From: Sphingomonas metalli
GTDB lineage: Bacteria; Pseudomonadota; Alphaproteobacteria; Sphingomonadales; Sphingomonadaceae
NCBI RefSeq assembly: GCF_014641735.1
Contig: NZ_BMIH01000008.1
Coordinates: 1 to 38,739 of the forward strand
Direction: 5' to 3'
Length of the DNA stretch: 38,739 bases
In this document: positions 22,812 to 30,594 of the stretch, piece after piece
How positions within the stretch are numbered: position 1 is the stretch's first letter
How the letters are laid out: each line of letters starts with the position of its first letter
The notes under the pieces: generated by a model
Database searches by the model: none
Told to the model about the DNA's origin: nothing
What the model saw: only the letters and a program-made list of their open reading frames with translations
Program-made: the position numbers and the translations under genes

Positions 22812-23396
22812 ATGCGTTACGGCTATGCCCGTGTTTCGACCGAAGAACAGAACCTTGCTCGCCAGCGCGCTTCGCTCGCGCTTGCCGGCTGCGACCAGGT
22901 TGTCGAAGAGGTGGAGAGCGGGGTGAAAGCGCGCCGTCGCCTCGATGCGCTGCTTGAGCGGTTGCAGGGCGGTGACGAGCTGATTGTCGCCGAGTTGGAC
23001 AGGCTCGGTCGCAGCACGGGCGAAGCCGTGCTGTTGATGGACGAGCTTATCAAGCGCGGCGTGCAGCTCCGCGTTCTCGCCCTTCCCTCGCTCGACATTG
23101 CGACCAACGACGGCCGGCTGATCGCGGACATTCTCGCCAGCCTCGCCGCGCATGAGCGTCGCCGGCTGCGCGAGCGTCAGCGCCAAGGCATAGCCGCAGC
23201 GCGATCATCCGGTCGGCATCTCGGCCGTCCGCAAAAGATGAACGGGCAGCAGGTCGGCGAGGCACGCGCCAGGCTGGCGGCCGACGAGCCGGTCCCCGTG
23301 GTCGCACGGGCCTACGGCGTCACGCCGAAGACGCTTCGCGCGACGCTGGCGAGGACCGGCGGGCGTGCTGCTGTGCCGGCACGGCGATCGGCGTGA
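22812..23396 (+). CDS. Serine recombinase, resolvase/invertase type
   Basis: This is a small serine recombinase of 194 residues. The catalytic Ser9 is in YARVSTEEQNLARQR, the arginine motif is LDRLGRSTGE, and a long E helix is followed by a C-terminal helix-turn-helix (VARAYGVTPKTLRATLAR). The length is that of Tn3 resolvases and Hin/Gin invertases. On a plasmid it would resolve multimers or catalyse cointegrate resolution at the adjacent nested repeats. Tn3 transposase is absent, so it is not part of a visible complete transposon. Confidence 0.9.
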   Translation: MRYGYARVSTEEQNLARQRASLALAGCDQVVEEVESGVKARRRLDALLERLQGGDELIVAELDRLGRSTGEAVLLMDELIKRGVQLRVLALPSLDIATNDGRLIADILASLAAHERRRLRERQRQGIAAARSSGRHLGRPQKMNGQQVGEARARLAADEPVPVVARAYGVTPKTLRATLARTGGRAAVPARRSA

Positions 23397-23444
23397 GCGG
23401 GTGCCGTTCAGCCTCTACATTCTCGGTCGCGATCGGAGACGGCT

Positions 23445-23891
23445 ATGACCGCTCCGGACCCGCCGGTTACGCCTGCCCGATCCGCGAATATGGCGAAAGT
23501 GCGCGGCAAGAATACCAAGCCGGAAATGGCGGTCCGTCGCGCCGCCCATGCGCTCGGGCTGCGCTTCAGGCTTCATCGCCGCAATCTGCCGGGGACGCCC
23601 GATCTTGTCTTTCCGGGACGAAAGACGGCGATCTTCGTCCACGGTTGTTTCTGGCACCGGCATCAAGGCTGCTCGAAAGCAGGCGCTGCGCCCAAGACCA
23701 GAACGGAGTTCTGGCAGGCGAAGTTCGACCGGAACACGGCGCGCGATGCACGCAACGCCGATGCCCTTCGGGACGCCGGTTGGAATGTCGTGACGATATG
23801 GCAATGCGAAACCCGCCAGCCCGAGAAGCTGGCCGATCAGCTTCGTACCATCTTCAATATACCCCACCGGGTTGCAGGGAACGACCCTTGA
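23445..23891 (+). CDS. vsr: Very-short-patch mismatch repair endonuclease Vsr
   Basis: This protein of 148 residues has the Vsr core VRGKNTKPEMAVRRAAHALG, catalytic Asp53 in PGTPDLVF, and FVHGCFWHRHQGC, whose His and Cys residues support zinc and catalysis. Vsr nicks next to T:G mismatches made by deamination of 5-methylcytosine. Its partner methyltransferase gene starts 75 bases downstream. GGAGAC four bases before the ATG sets the start. It is intact. Confidence 0.95.
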   Translation: MTAPDPPVTPARSANMAKVRGKNTKPEMAVRRAAHALGLRFRLHRRNLPGTPDLVFPGRKTAIFVHGCFWHRHQGCSKAGAAPKTRTEFWQAKFDRNTARDARNADALRDAGWNVVTIWQCETRQPEKLADQLRTIFNIPHRVAGNDP

Positions 23892-23966
23892 CAATAGAAC
23901 GTACCAAGAACGAATGGCTCGGGATTTCTCCGCGCGCCGATTATCAAGCCGCAGGGAAGCGTATCA

Positions 23967-25283
23967 ATGACCGATAAACCCAGGGTTCTGGACCTTTTCA
24001 GCGGCGCGGGCGGAATCGCCGAAGGCTTTCGTAGTGCCGGCTTTCAGATCGTCGGCGGCATCGATTCATGGGCACCGGCGGTCGAAACCTTTTCTGCGAA
24101 TTTCCCCGAGGCAGTCGGTATCGAAGCGGACTTGCGCAAGGTGACGGCCGCAGACGTTACGGCCGAGATCGACGGCAAGATCGACATCATCGTCGGGGGA
24201 CCATCCTGTCAGGGTTTCAGTACGTCGGGCGGACTCAGCCGGGCGACGGGGCGGGATTCATCTGATCCGCGTAACAAGCTGTTCCTCAACTACGTCGATC
24301 TGGTCGAGGACCTGGAGCCGTCGTGGATCGTGTTCGAAAACGTCCCCGGCCTGCTGCTGTACGATCAGGGCCGCGTGGCGCTGGAGATCGTCGCCGCTTT
24401 CCGCGAGATCGGCTATTCGTTGTTGCCGGTCATTCTGCTGGCGGCGGATTACGGCGTGCCCCAGCTCCGTCGGCGGCTGTTCTTCATCGGTAACAGGACC
24501 GGCAGCGAGGTGTCGTTCCCCGAGCCGACGCACGGTAACGCCAATCTCTGGGCCGACTATGCCTTGCCTTTCGCGCACCTGTCGCGGTTAGGGCATGGCA
24601 AGTCGCACGATGTCGCGCAGCATGTGTCTTTTGCTGATGCCTGCTCCGACCTCCCGATTTTGGGTGAAGGCGAGAGCCTCGACGGTGTGGCCTATCGCAC
24701 GCGCGCCATGACCGCGTATCAACGGCTGATGCGGAAGGGGAGCAAGACCGTCGGGCAGCACACCGCGGCCGATCTTCCGGCGCTCGACAGGCTTGCGGCT
24801 CAGACTCTCGCGCCGGGCCAGAATTGGCGGGACATTCCGATCGACGACCTTCCTGACCGGTTCAAGAAAATCCGTCGGTATGACGCGACCACACTCTTGA
24901 AGCGGCTTCGTCCGGACGCTCCGGCCTATACGATCACGACCAAGTTCAACGAGGCGACGACCGGGGCGTTTATCCACCCTAGCCAGCCTCGCACCCTGTC
25001 GCTTCGCGAAGCGGCACGGCTGCAATCCTTTCCCGACCGCTTCGCATTTTCCGGCAGCGTCAGCCAGGTGCGGCACCAGATCGGCAACGCTGTCCCTCCC
25101 CTCCTCGCTCAGGCTATCGCCGAAGCGATCTATCCGCAGGCGATGCAGGACTGTTTCGCCCGCAAGGTCGAGCCGATCCGCGATCGACTGATGATCCAGC
25201 CGTCGCTCACGGACGGCGACATCCTGCGGCTTCGCGCACCCCGACGGCCTGCCGCAGGCGTGCCGGCCGAGCTGGTGGCCTGA
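23967..25283 (+). CDS. DNA (cytosine-5-)-methyltransferase
   Basis: This 438-residue enzyme has all core motifs: I DLFSGAGG (9-16), IV GGPSCQGFS with catalytic Cys81, VI ENVPG, VIII QLRRRLFFIG, IX RTLSLREAARLQSFPD and X QIGNAVPP. The target recognition region lies between VIII and IX; the recognition sequence cannot be read from it. It follows vsr and precedes McrB- and McrC-like genes, so it should protect the plasmid and host from the linked restriction complex. Confidence 0.95.
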   Translation: MTDKPRVLDLFSGAGGIAEGFRSAGFQIVGGIDSWAPAVETFSANFPEAVGIEADLRKVTAADVTAEIDGKIDIIVGGPSCQGFSTSGGLSRATGRDSSDPRNKLFLNYVDLVEDLEPSWIVFENVPGLLLYDQGRVALEIVAAFREIGYSLLPVILLAADYGVPQLRRRLFFIGNRTGSEVSFPEPTHGNANLWADYALPFAHLSRLGHGKSHDVAQHVSFADACSDLPILGEGESLDGVAYRTRAMTAYQRLMRKGSKTVGQHTAADLPALDRLAAQTLAPGQNWRDIPIDDLPDRFKKIRRYDATTLLKRLRPDAPAYTITTKFNEATTGAFIHPSQPRTLSLREAARLQSFPDRFAFSGSVSQVRHQIGNAVPPLLAQAIAEAIYPQAMQDCFARKVEPIRDRLMIQPSLTDGDILRLRAPRRPAAGVPAELVA

Positions 25284-25286
25284 TCC

Positions 25287-26966
25287 GTGCCGTTCGTCTC
25301 AGCCGGGCAGATCATCGCGTCGTTGGAGTATCTGAGGGACCATACCCACCCCTTTCTGATCGCGATCCTGGCGGCGGCACGCGCCGGCGTCGTCGTCGGT
25401 GAAGGTGACGAGGATACGGTCGCATTCGGCGGCACGAACGAAACGGCTTTGCTGAAGGAGTTCTCGTCGCCGGTCGGAAGGCCTGACGAGGCTCCCCTCT
25501 ATGTCCCCTTCGGCAACGCTCAGAACAAGAGCCGCTGGCGGAACGAGAAGAAGTACGCGGGCAGCAGTCTTCAGCAGCAGCGGAAGCAGCGTCCGACCGT
25601 GCTGGTCCAGCATAGTGACGACAATAAGCGATGGCGGTTCGTGCCCGGCTTCGAGGCTGCGATCACCGCCCGACCTAAATGGTTCGCCGGTGATCTGCCG
25701 ATCAGCCTCGTTCCCATCGGCGTGTGGTTTTACCGCCAGCGGGAAATCACCGGATTGGCGGAACTGGCCGAGCTGGTCCGCACCGATTTCAAGGTGCCCC
25801 AGTCGTTGATCGACGCAGGCGTGTTCACGTCGGACGTGCCCCCCGTTCTCGACAGCATCCCCCTTGCGGACAATGCGATCACGGACGGCGACCTGTTCGC
25901 GCTCCTTCAGCAGCCCCCGGCCAAGCCTATGGCCGAGGCCGTCCCGACCGTTACGGAAACCCCGGCATCCCACGCCCAGGAATGGACCTCGCTGGCGGCC
26001 GACGCCTTGGACGACATGGACGGGCTCAGGGGAGCCGATAGGGCAGCCCGACGGGCGCTGGCAGCCTTGCAGGCGGGGATGCACGTCGTCCTTACGGGCG
26101 CGCCGGGAACGGGGAAGACCAGCCTTGCCAAGGTTCTCTTCGATCGCGTCGGACTGCCCTACACGATCGCGCCGGCGACCGACCAATGGACGACGTTCGA
26201 GACGATCGGCGGCTACTTCCCGCAGCCGGGCGCCGGCGAGAACCTCGACTTTATGCCCGGCATCGTCGTGTCGGCGATCGAGGAGGAACGCTGCCTCGTC
26301 ATCGACGAGCTGAACCGTGCCGACATCGACAAGGCGTTCGGCGAGCTGTTCACGCTGCTTTCCGGGTCGCCCGTATCCCTGCCCTACCGCAAGCGGGACG
26401 GCGACAGCTTCAAGAAGCTGCGGATCGTATGGGATGCCGGCACGTCGGACGCTGACGTTCACGAATATGTGGTACCGCCTTGGTGGCGCATCATCGGGAC
26501 GATGAACGATGCGGACAAAGCGAGCCTGAAACGGCTTTCGCTCGCGTTCGTCAGGCGCTTCGCGTTCGTTCCCTTGGAGGTGCCCGGCCAAGCGGATTAC
26601 ACGGCTATCATTACGGAGGCGGCGGCCGAGCTGCCCGCCGGCGACGTGTTCGATGCCGTCCGCGATCGGCTGGTGGCGCTGTTCGCGACGGATGCAGGCG
26701 GTTTCAAGTCGATCGGCTTTCCGATCGGCCCGGCGATTCCGCTGGCGATGCTCAGGCATACCGCCGCGCAGATCGCGCTCACGCCGGACGCCGTGGCGGA
26801 CGCACTCACGAGCGAGGTGCTTACGCTGTACCTCGTTCCCCAGCTTCAAGGGCGGCCGGACCTGCACACGAAGGTACTGTCGCTGGTGCAGCCGCATATC
26901 GGTGCCGATGAGGTCGCTGCATTCGCTCATAATCTGGCGGTCTGGACCGGCTTCGCGCAGCAATGA
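25287..26966 (+). CDS. McrB-like AAA+ GTPase/ATPase restriction subunit (LlaJI.R1-like)
   Basis: This 559-residue protein starts at GTG, three bases after the methyltransferase stop. Residues about 1-230 form an N-terminal region, probably for DNA recognition. The AAA+ domain has Walker A GAPGTGKTS (271-279), Walker B CLVIDELNRADIDKAFGEL and the sensor region IIGTMNDADKASLKRLS, the signature of McrB. McrB-type rings translocate DNA and activate an McrC nuclease. Linkage to a 5-methylcytosine methyltransferase recalls LlaJI and BsuMI, where McrBC-like subunits cut unmethylated sites, rather than classical methyl-dependent McrBC. Confidence 0.88.
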   Translation: MPFVSAGQIIASLEYLRDHTHPFLIAILAAARAGVVVGEGDEDTVAFGGTNETALLKEFSSPVGRPDEAPLYVPFGNAQNKSRWRNEKKYAGSSLQQQRKQRPTVLVQHSDDNKRWRFVPGFEAAITARPKWFAGDLPISLVPIGVWFYRQREITGLAELAELVRTDFKVPQSLIDAGVFTSDVPPVLDSIPLADNAITDGDLFALLQQPPAKPMAEAVPTVTETPASHAQEWTSLAADALDDMDGLRGADRAARRALAALQAGMHVVLTGAPGTGKTSLAKVLFDRVGLPYTIAPATDQWTTFETIGGYFPQPGAGENLDFMPGIVVSAIEEERCLVIDELNRADIDKAFGELFTLLSGSPVSLPYRKRDGDSFKKLRIVWDAGTSDADVHEYVVPPWWRIIGTMNDADKASLKRLSLAFVRRFAFVPLEVPGQADYTAIITEAAAELPAGDVFDAVRDRLVALFATDAGGFKSIGFPIGPAIPLAMLRHTAAQIALTPDAVADALTSEVLTLYLVPQLQGRPDLHTKVLSLVQPHIGADEVAAFAHNLAVWTGFAQQ

Positions 26967-28237
26967 CGGACCGCGAGACGTGGTCGGAGTTCATCTGCTC
27001 GCCCATGCGGGCGGGCAGGCATCTCGCATCGATCGGTCGCAATGCGGTCGGAGCGATGGCGGATGCGGTCGATCAGGCGTCGCTTCAGGACTTCCTGTCA
27101 CGGATCGATGACGAGCGCGCGATCGAGCTGCTGGCGCAGTTCGTGGACCTGTCGGTGGGCGGCTACGTCGCGTTCGTCGCCGAGAAGCTTCACGGCCTGT
27201 TGGACGCGCTCAGCAACGAGAAGCGCGCCGGGTTCGAGACGGTAGGCCCGGGCCTCCGCGGGCAGGTTCAGTGGGATCGTACCCTCGTCGCCAGGAGAGC
27301 GGGCGCTTTGCCGGTCGGCCGCTACTACAGTCGTGTCGCACATCGCACGTTCGACATGCCGATCAATCGGGTGCTGGCATGGCTGATCCATGACCTTTCC
27401 GCCGGTCTTCGGTCGATCAAGACCCAGGTCGGATCGCAGCGGCTGACGCCGGCTATGGAACGGATGGACGCACAGCTTCAGGAAGCGTTGGGTCATCACT
27501 GGCTTGCCGATGTCGAACCATCGGGCAACGTGCAGGCGGACCTGGCGCTGTCCAGGATCGATGTCGGGCGCGGGGCCTACCGCGACGTGCTGGCGCTGAC
27601 GCGCCGTCGCCTGCGGCTTCAGGAGCGCGACGACGAGCGACGCTGGCAGGAGATCGTCAGTCTGCTGGCGGTGGGGTGGCTGGAGCCGCTGAACGATGAT
27701 GACCTGTACGAGCTGTATGCGCTCGTCCTCGTCCTCGACATTTTGGAAGAGGATCTAGGTCTAGGGGCACCGGTAAAGATCGACCTTGTCCGGCCGGGCC
27801 GACGGGAGATCGCCATGTTCGAGGCCGGCGACCGGACGGTCAGCGTTTTCTTCGACCAGAGCTTCAGCGGCATCATCGGGCGGCCTGCCCGTTACGAGAC
27901 GACGACCGCTTCGACGCCCGGCCTTTCGTCCTATCCGCGCCGACCCGACATCATCATCGCCGGTGCCGACCAGGCAGGACGGATCGACCGGACGATCCTT
28001 CTGGAGGTGAAGAACACGTCCGATCCGACCTATGTCGCCGAGAGCATCTATCGCGGGTTCGGATACCTGCACGACTTCCAAGACGCCGGCACCTTCGCAG
28101 CCGATCAGGTCAACTGCGTGCTCTTGGTCAACGGGGTCATAGGCGCTCAGCCCGCGGCCCACCGCGATCTTACGGTCATCACGTCCAATATGAGGGAACA
28201 TCTGGCCAAGGTGCTGGACGCCGGCTTCAACAGCTAG
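26963..28237 (+). CDS. McrC-like nuclease subunit (LlaJI.R2-like)
   Basis: This 424-residue protein overlaps the McrB-like gene by four bases. Near the C terminus it has RRPDIIIAG (Asp about 329) and, after some 18 residues, TILLEVKNT (Glu-Val-Lys about 348-350), a PD-(D/E)XK nuclease site. The N-terminal half is helical and should bind the McrB-like ring. A strong hairpin terminator follows 15 bases after the stop, closing the vsr-methyltransferase-mcrBC-like operon. Confidence 0.85.
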   Translation: MTDRETWSEFICSPMRAGRHLASIGRNAVGAMADAVDQASLQDFLSRIDDERAIELLAQFVDLSVGGYVAFVAEKLHGLLDALSNEKRAGFETVGPGLRGQVQWDRTLVARRAGALPVGRYYSRVAHRTFDMPINRVLAWLIHDLSAGLRSIKTQVGSQRLTPAMERMDAQLQEALGHHWLADVEPSGNVQADLALSRIDVGRGAYRDVLALTRRRLRLQERDDERRWQEIVSLLAVGWLEPLNDDDLYELYALVLVLDILEEDLGLGAPVKIDLVRPGRREIAMFEAGDRTVSVFFDQSFSGIIGRPARYETTTASTPGLSSYPRRPDIIIAGADQAGRIDRTILLEVKNTSDPTYVAESIYRGFGYLHDFQDAGTFAADQVNCVLLVNGVIGAQPAAHRDLTVITSNMREHLAKVLDAGFNS

Positions 28238-28251
28238 GCGCGCCAAAAGCG

Positions 28252-28285
28252 AGAACCCCGCCGGCATCGCTGCCAACGGGGTTCT
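28252..28285. terminator. Strong hairpin terminator after the restriction operon
   Basis: AGAACCCCG (28252-28260) pairs with CGGGGTTCT (28277-28285), with an inner GGCA/TGCC stem around a four-base loop. It can serve both the plus-strand restriction operon and the minus-strand PemK-like gene that converges on it. Confidence 0.75.
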
Positions 28286-28380
28286 GAAACGATCTTCAAT
28301 GCGGAATGGATACCGCGAACGTGACCCATATAGGCCGGCATACCTTTAGATTCAACTTATAATGGAAGAGCCGTCAGGTA

Positions 28381-28824
28381 TCAGAGGTGGGGGGCGAGGC
28401 GGCTTAGGCCCAAGGCACCCAACGCGGCCGCCCTCACTGCCTTGAAATCAGCGGCTGACAGCGCGGCTCGCTGGTGCCGGCCATTGAAGAAAAGGCGATC
28501 AAGCCGATCGCGGCTGACGACTTGGAGCATGTCGCCCTTCAGCCAACTATCGCGGCTGAAGAAAGGATAGCTGCCGACCGGGATGTGAACATGGAACGCC
28601 TTGAGCGGCACCGGCGCGCGCGTGCTGAAAGGCGCGATGATCGCAAGGCCGGAAGAAGGCGTGGCGATCACGACCGCATGACGCTGTTTCGTCATTTCGG
28701 GCGGCAGCGAGATCGGCCCGCCCGCCAAGGGATAGACGCCGGGCTGGCGAGGATCGGGACCGAACTCGCACAGCAGGACGTCGCCGGGGTTGGTGATGAC
28801 GGGATAACGAGGGCGGGTCGCCAT
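28381..28824 (-). CDS. PemK/MazF-like protein, probable type II toxin
   Basis: This 147-residue protein fits the MazF/PemK beta-barrel plan: GDVLLCEFGPDP at the start, KQRHAVVIATPSSGLAIIAPFST in the core, and DMLQVVSRDRLDRLF near the end. The usual KxRP reads KQRH here. MazF-like proteins are mRNA interferases; the catalytic arginine or serine cannot be assigned with confidence. The upstream gene on the same strand, 68 bases away, is the only candidate partner and does not look like a classical antitoxin. Confidence 0.65.
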   Translation of the reverse strand: MATRPRYPVITNPGDVLLCEFGPDPRQPGVYPLAGGPISLPPEMTKQRHAVVIATPSSGLAIIAPFSTRAPVPLKAFHVHIPVGSYPFFSRDSWLKGDMLQVVSRDRLDRLFFNGRHQRAALSAADFKAVRAAALGALGLSRLAPHL

Positions 28825-28892
28825 GATCGGTTCGTCCGAAATGATCGGCGAGCGGCAGCGCGCGGATCGGGTGAGGAGAATACGAGCGTCGG

Positions 28893-29384
28893 TTACGCCC
28901 GAATGATGATCTCGATGGCCGATGGCGGCACGTCGAAGGCGGCGCTGAGGCCGGCTTTCGCCTGCGCGAGAGTGAGAGGTTGCGCTCGAGGCGGCGCATA
29001 CTCGTTTTCGGGTTCGGGCATGGGCTGGAAATCAAGCGTGCCGAAATCGAGTTCGTCGTAATCGGCTTCGGTCCAGTAGGCGACGGGGTTGCGGCCTTCC
29101 CACTGGCCCGGAACGTCGCAATGAGCATACTCGCTCAGCTGGATCAGCCAGCGTCCTTCCGTCTCCGTAGACGGCACCACGTCCTTGATTCTGCCGACCA
29201 GGAAGGCCGAACCGTGCGGCTCGATGCCCTCGACATGCTGGCTGCGCGCGTTGCGGCAGATTACCACATAGCGACAGGCCTTAGCCCTCGCGCGGTCAAG
29301 AGCCCACGATTGCGTTCCGCCATCGGCGAGAATGGTCTCGACCGACTTGGAGGTCAGGACAGACAGGACGTTTGCGTTCGCCAC
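28893..29384 (-). CDS. Unknown protein upstream of the PemK-like gene, possible PUA/EVE-like fold
   Basis: The protein has about 163 residues. GTG 29384 is preferred because GAGG sits seven or eight bases upstream; an ATG at 29399 is also in frame. I do not recognise a family with confidence. The middle (YVVICRNARSQ, GSAFLVGRIKDVVPS, RWLIQLSEYAHCDVP, NPVAYWT) alternates strands with conserved-looking aromatics, as in PUA-like EVE or ASCH domains that bind modified bases. The C-terminal part is Pro/Glu-rich and ends in a small helical segment. It is likely cotranscribed with the PemK-like gene. Given the methylation-restriction neighbours, a modified-nucleic-acid reader is a reasonable guess only. 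Confidence 0.5.
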   Translation of the reverse strand: MANANVLSVLTSKSVETILADGGTQSWALDRARAKACRYVVICRNARSQHVEGIEPHGSAFLVGRIKDVVPSTETEGRWLIQLSEYAHCDVPGQWEGRNPVAYWTEADYDELDFGTLDFQPMPEPENEYAPPRAQPLTLAQAKAGLSAAFDVPPSAIEIIIRA

Positions 29385-29413
29385 GGATCGACACCTCATT
29401 ACCTTATGACGAA

Positions 29414-29443
29414 AGCATATAAAACGATCGTAGCTTTTATCAA
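29414..29443 (-). promoter_or_regulatory. Candidate promoter for the unknown gene and the PemK-like gene
   Basis: On the minus strand TTGATA (complement of 29438-29443), 18 bases, then TATGCT (complement of 29414-29419) lies in a short AT-rich patch directly before the GTG start at 29384. Confidence 0.45.
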
Positions 29444-29504
29444 TAGATGAAACCACCATTGTCGGCGCACTCGCGGTCGCCGAACCCCAGTCTCCGTCCG
29501 TTAA

Positions 29505-29528
29505 AGCTTAGTCGCTTATTAGCTTAGT
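29505..29528. repeat. CTTAG-box cluster related to the partition site
   Basis: AGCTTAG (29505-29511), CGCTTA (29513-29518) and AGCTTAG (29521-29527) repeat the same core found in the inverted repeat before parA and at the parA/parG boundary, in opposite orientation. They are probably additional binding boxes for the ribbon-helix-helix protein. Confidence 0.5.
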
Positions 29529-29582
29529 ACCAAGGTGGGCGCGTCCTTCTGGGACCGCGCTCTATCTACGCTTCGCTCCGAT

Positions 29583-29604
29583 CGAGCCGCCGATCGGCGG
29601 CTCG
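29583..29604. repeat. 22-bp perfect palindrome
   Basis: CGAGCCGCCGA and its exact complement TCGGCGGCTCG are joined without a spacer. It could be a protein-binding site or a cruciform or terminator-like structure. Nothing ties it to a specific gene. Confidence 0.6.
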
Positions 29605-29872
29605 CCCCTGCCGGGTTACGATCGCTCGCGCGAGGCGGGCAAGCCCACCCCGATGACGCCAGCAGGGCCGGCGACGTTCGTTCGACAAGAGGGAAAGGGG
29701 AGCGCCGCCCCCCTCTCCCAGCAACGGCAATCAGCCGGGCCGTGGCTCGCTTCGCTGCGCCCGCACCACCCCGGCAGATTCCCGCTGCCCCCTCACCCCC
29801 TGCTGTTCGCCACGAGGCAGGGCCGATGGCCGAGGCTATCGCCCCGAGGGCGATTTCAGAAGGAATGAGACG

Positions 29873-30520
29873 ATGGAGCAGGACAATCGCGAGAGCTGGT
29901 TGAACCGGGTGGCAGTCGGCATGGCCCCGTTGTTCGAGGCGCTAAATACCCCCCTGCCCTCCCGCGTGCGCGTCGCGATCGGCTTCACCAGTCGCGGCGC
30001 GAAGGGCCGCGCGATCGGCGAGTGCTGGGACAACCGGCGCAGCGGCGACGGCCATTTTGAAATCTTCATCCGGCCAGACCTGGCGTACTCCCCCGACGCG
30101 ATGCCCGCACAGATCGCAGCGATCCTCGCGCACGAGCTGGTCCACGCTGCGGTCGGGATCGCGGCCGGGCACGGGAAGGCGTTTAAACGGATCGCGGTCG
30201 GGCTGGGCCTGGTCGGGCCAATGCGCGCCACCATCCCCGGTGAAGCCTTCCTTGTCGCGATCGCGCCGATTCTTGCTGCCGCTGGCCCCCTCCCCCATGC
30301 CCGGCTCGACACCGGCGGTGAAACCACACGGCCGAAGAAGCAGGCGGCGCGGATGCTCAAATGCGAGTGTGCGACGTGCGGCTATACGGTGCGGACCGCG
30401 CGCAAATGGCTGGAGACGGCCGGCGCGCCCTTGTGTCCGATCGAGGGGCACGGACCGATGCAGCACGAGCCGCTGGAGGGCGGGGATGAGGACAGTGGCG
30501 AAGAGGCCGACGACGGCTAA
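29873..30520 (+). CDS. SprT-like zinc metallopeptidase-domain protein
   Basis: This 215-residue protein has the zincin motif HELVH (87-91) with a third ligand His100 in GHGKAF. It then has a zinc-ribbon-like tail (CECATCGYTVRTARKW...CP) and an acidic C terminus. SprT-like proteins include DNA-protein crosslink proteases (SPRTN). Here it sits just before the partition genes, as on other sphingomonad plasmids, perhaps clearing proteins from plasmid DNA. That role is inference. The stop lies 19 bases before the parA inverted repeat. Confidence 0.85.
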   Translation: MEQDNRESWLNRVAVGMAPLFEALNTPLPSRVRVAIGFTSRGAKGRAIGECWDNRRSGDGHFEIFIRPDLAYSPDAMPAQIAAILAHELVHAAVGIAAGHGKAFKRIAVGLGLVGPMRATIPGEAFLVAIAPILAAAGPLPHARLDTGGETTRPKKQAARMLKCECATCGYTVRTARKWLETAGAPLCPIEGHGPMQHEPLEGGDEDSGEEADDG

Positions 30521-30539
30521 GCAACTAAGACCCTTTACG

Positions 30540-30579
30540 ACTAAGCGGCTAAGCGGCATAAGTCGCTTAGCCGCTTAGT
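30540..30579. promoter_or_regulatory. Partition site/operator: 16-bp perfect inverted repeat of CTAAG boxes
   Basis: ACTAAGCGGCTAAGCG (30540-30555), eight bases, then its exact complement (30564-30579) gives four CTAAG boxes in mirror order. Extra boxes lie just before it (GCTAAGC, ACTAAG at about 30516-30529). The position directly upstream of parA matches the centromere of ParF-ParG systems, which doubles as the operator. Confidence 0.75.
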
Positions 30580-30594
30580 ATAGGAGCCGCAGCT

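Larger units (their letters stand above)
29444..29872. other. Non-coding stretch before the SprT-like gene
   Basis: There is no convincing gene over about 430 bases. It holds a CTTAG-box cluster (29505-29528) and a 22-bp perfect palindrome (29583-29604). The rest is GC-rich sequence with frames that lack ribosome sites and protein-like composition. Confidence 0.6.

Noticed and set aside
22812..23396. Tn3-family transposon remnant
   Set aside because: A resolvase-like gene is present, but no tnpA and no 38-bp-type inverted ends were seen nearby.
25299..26963. Minus-strand open frame covering the McrB-like gene
   Set aside because: The plus strand carries all McrB motifs; the minus product is Arg/Gly/His-rich noise.
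28893..29384. Classical antitoxin for the PemK-like gene
   Set aside because: The protein is about 163 residues with strand-rich character and no recognisable AbrB or RHH DNA-binding segment, so it is listed as unknown.
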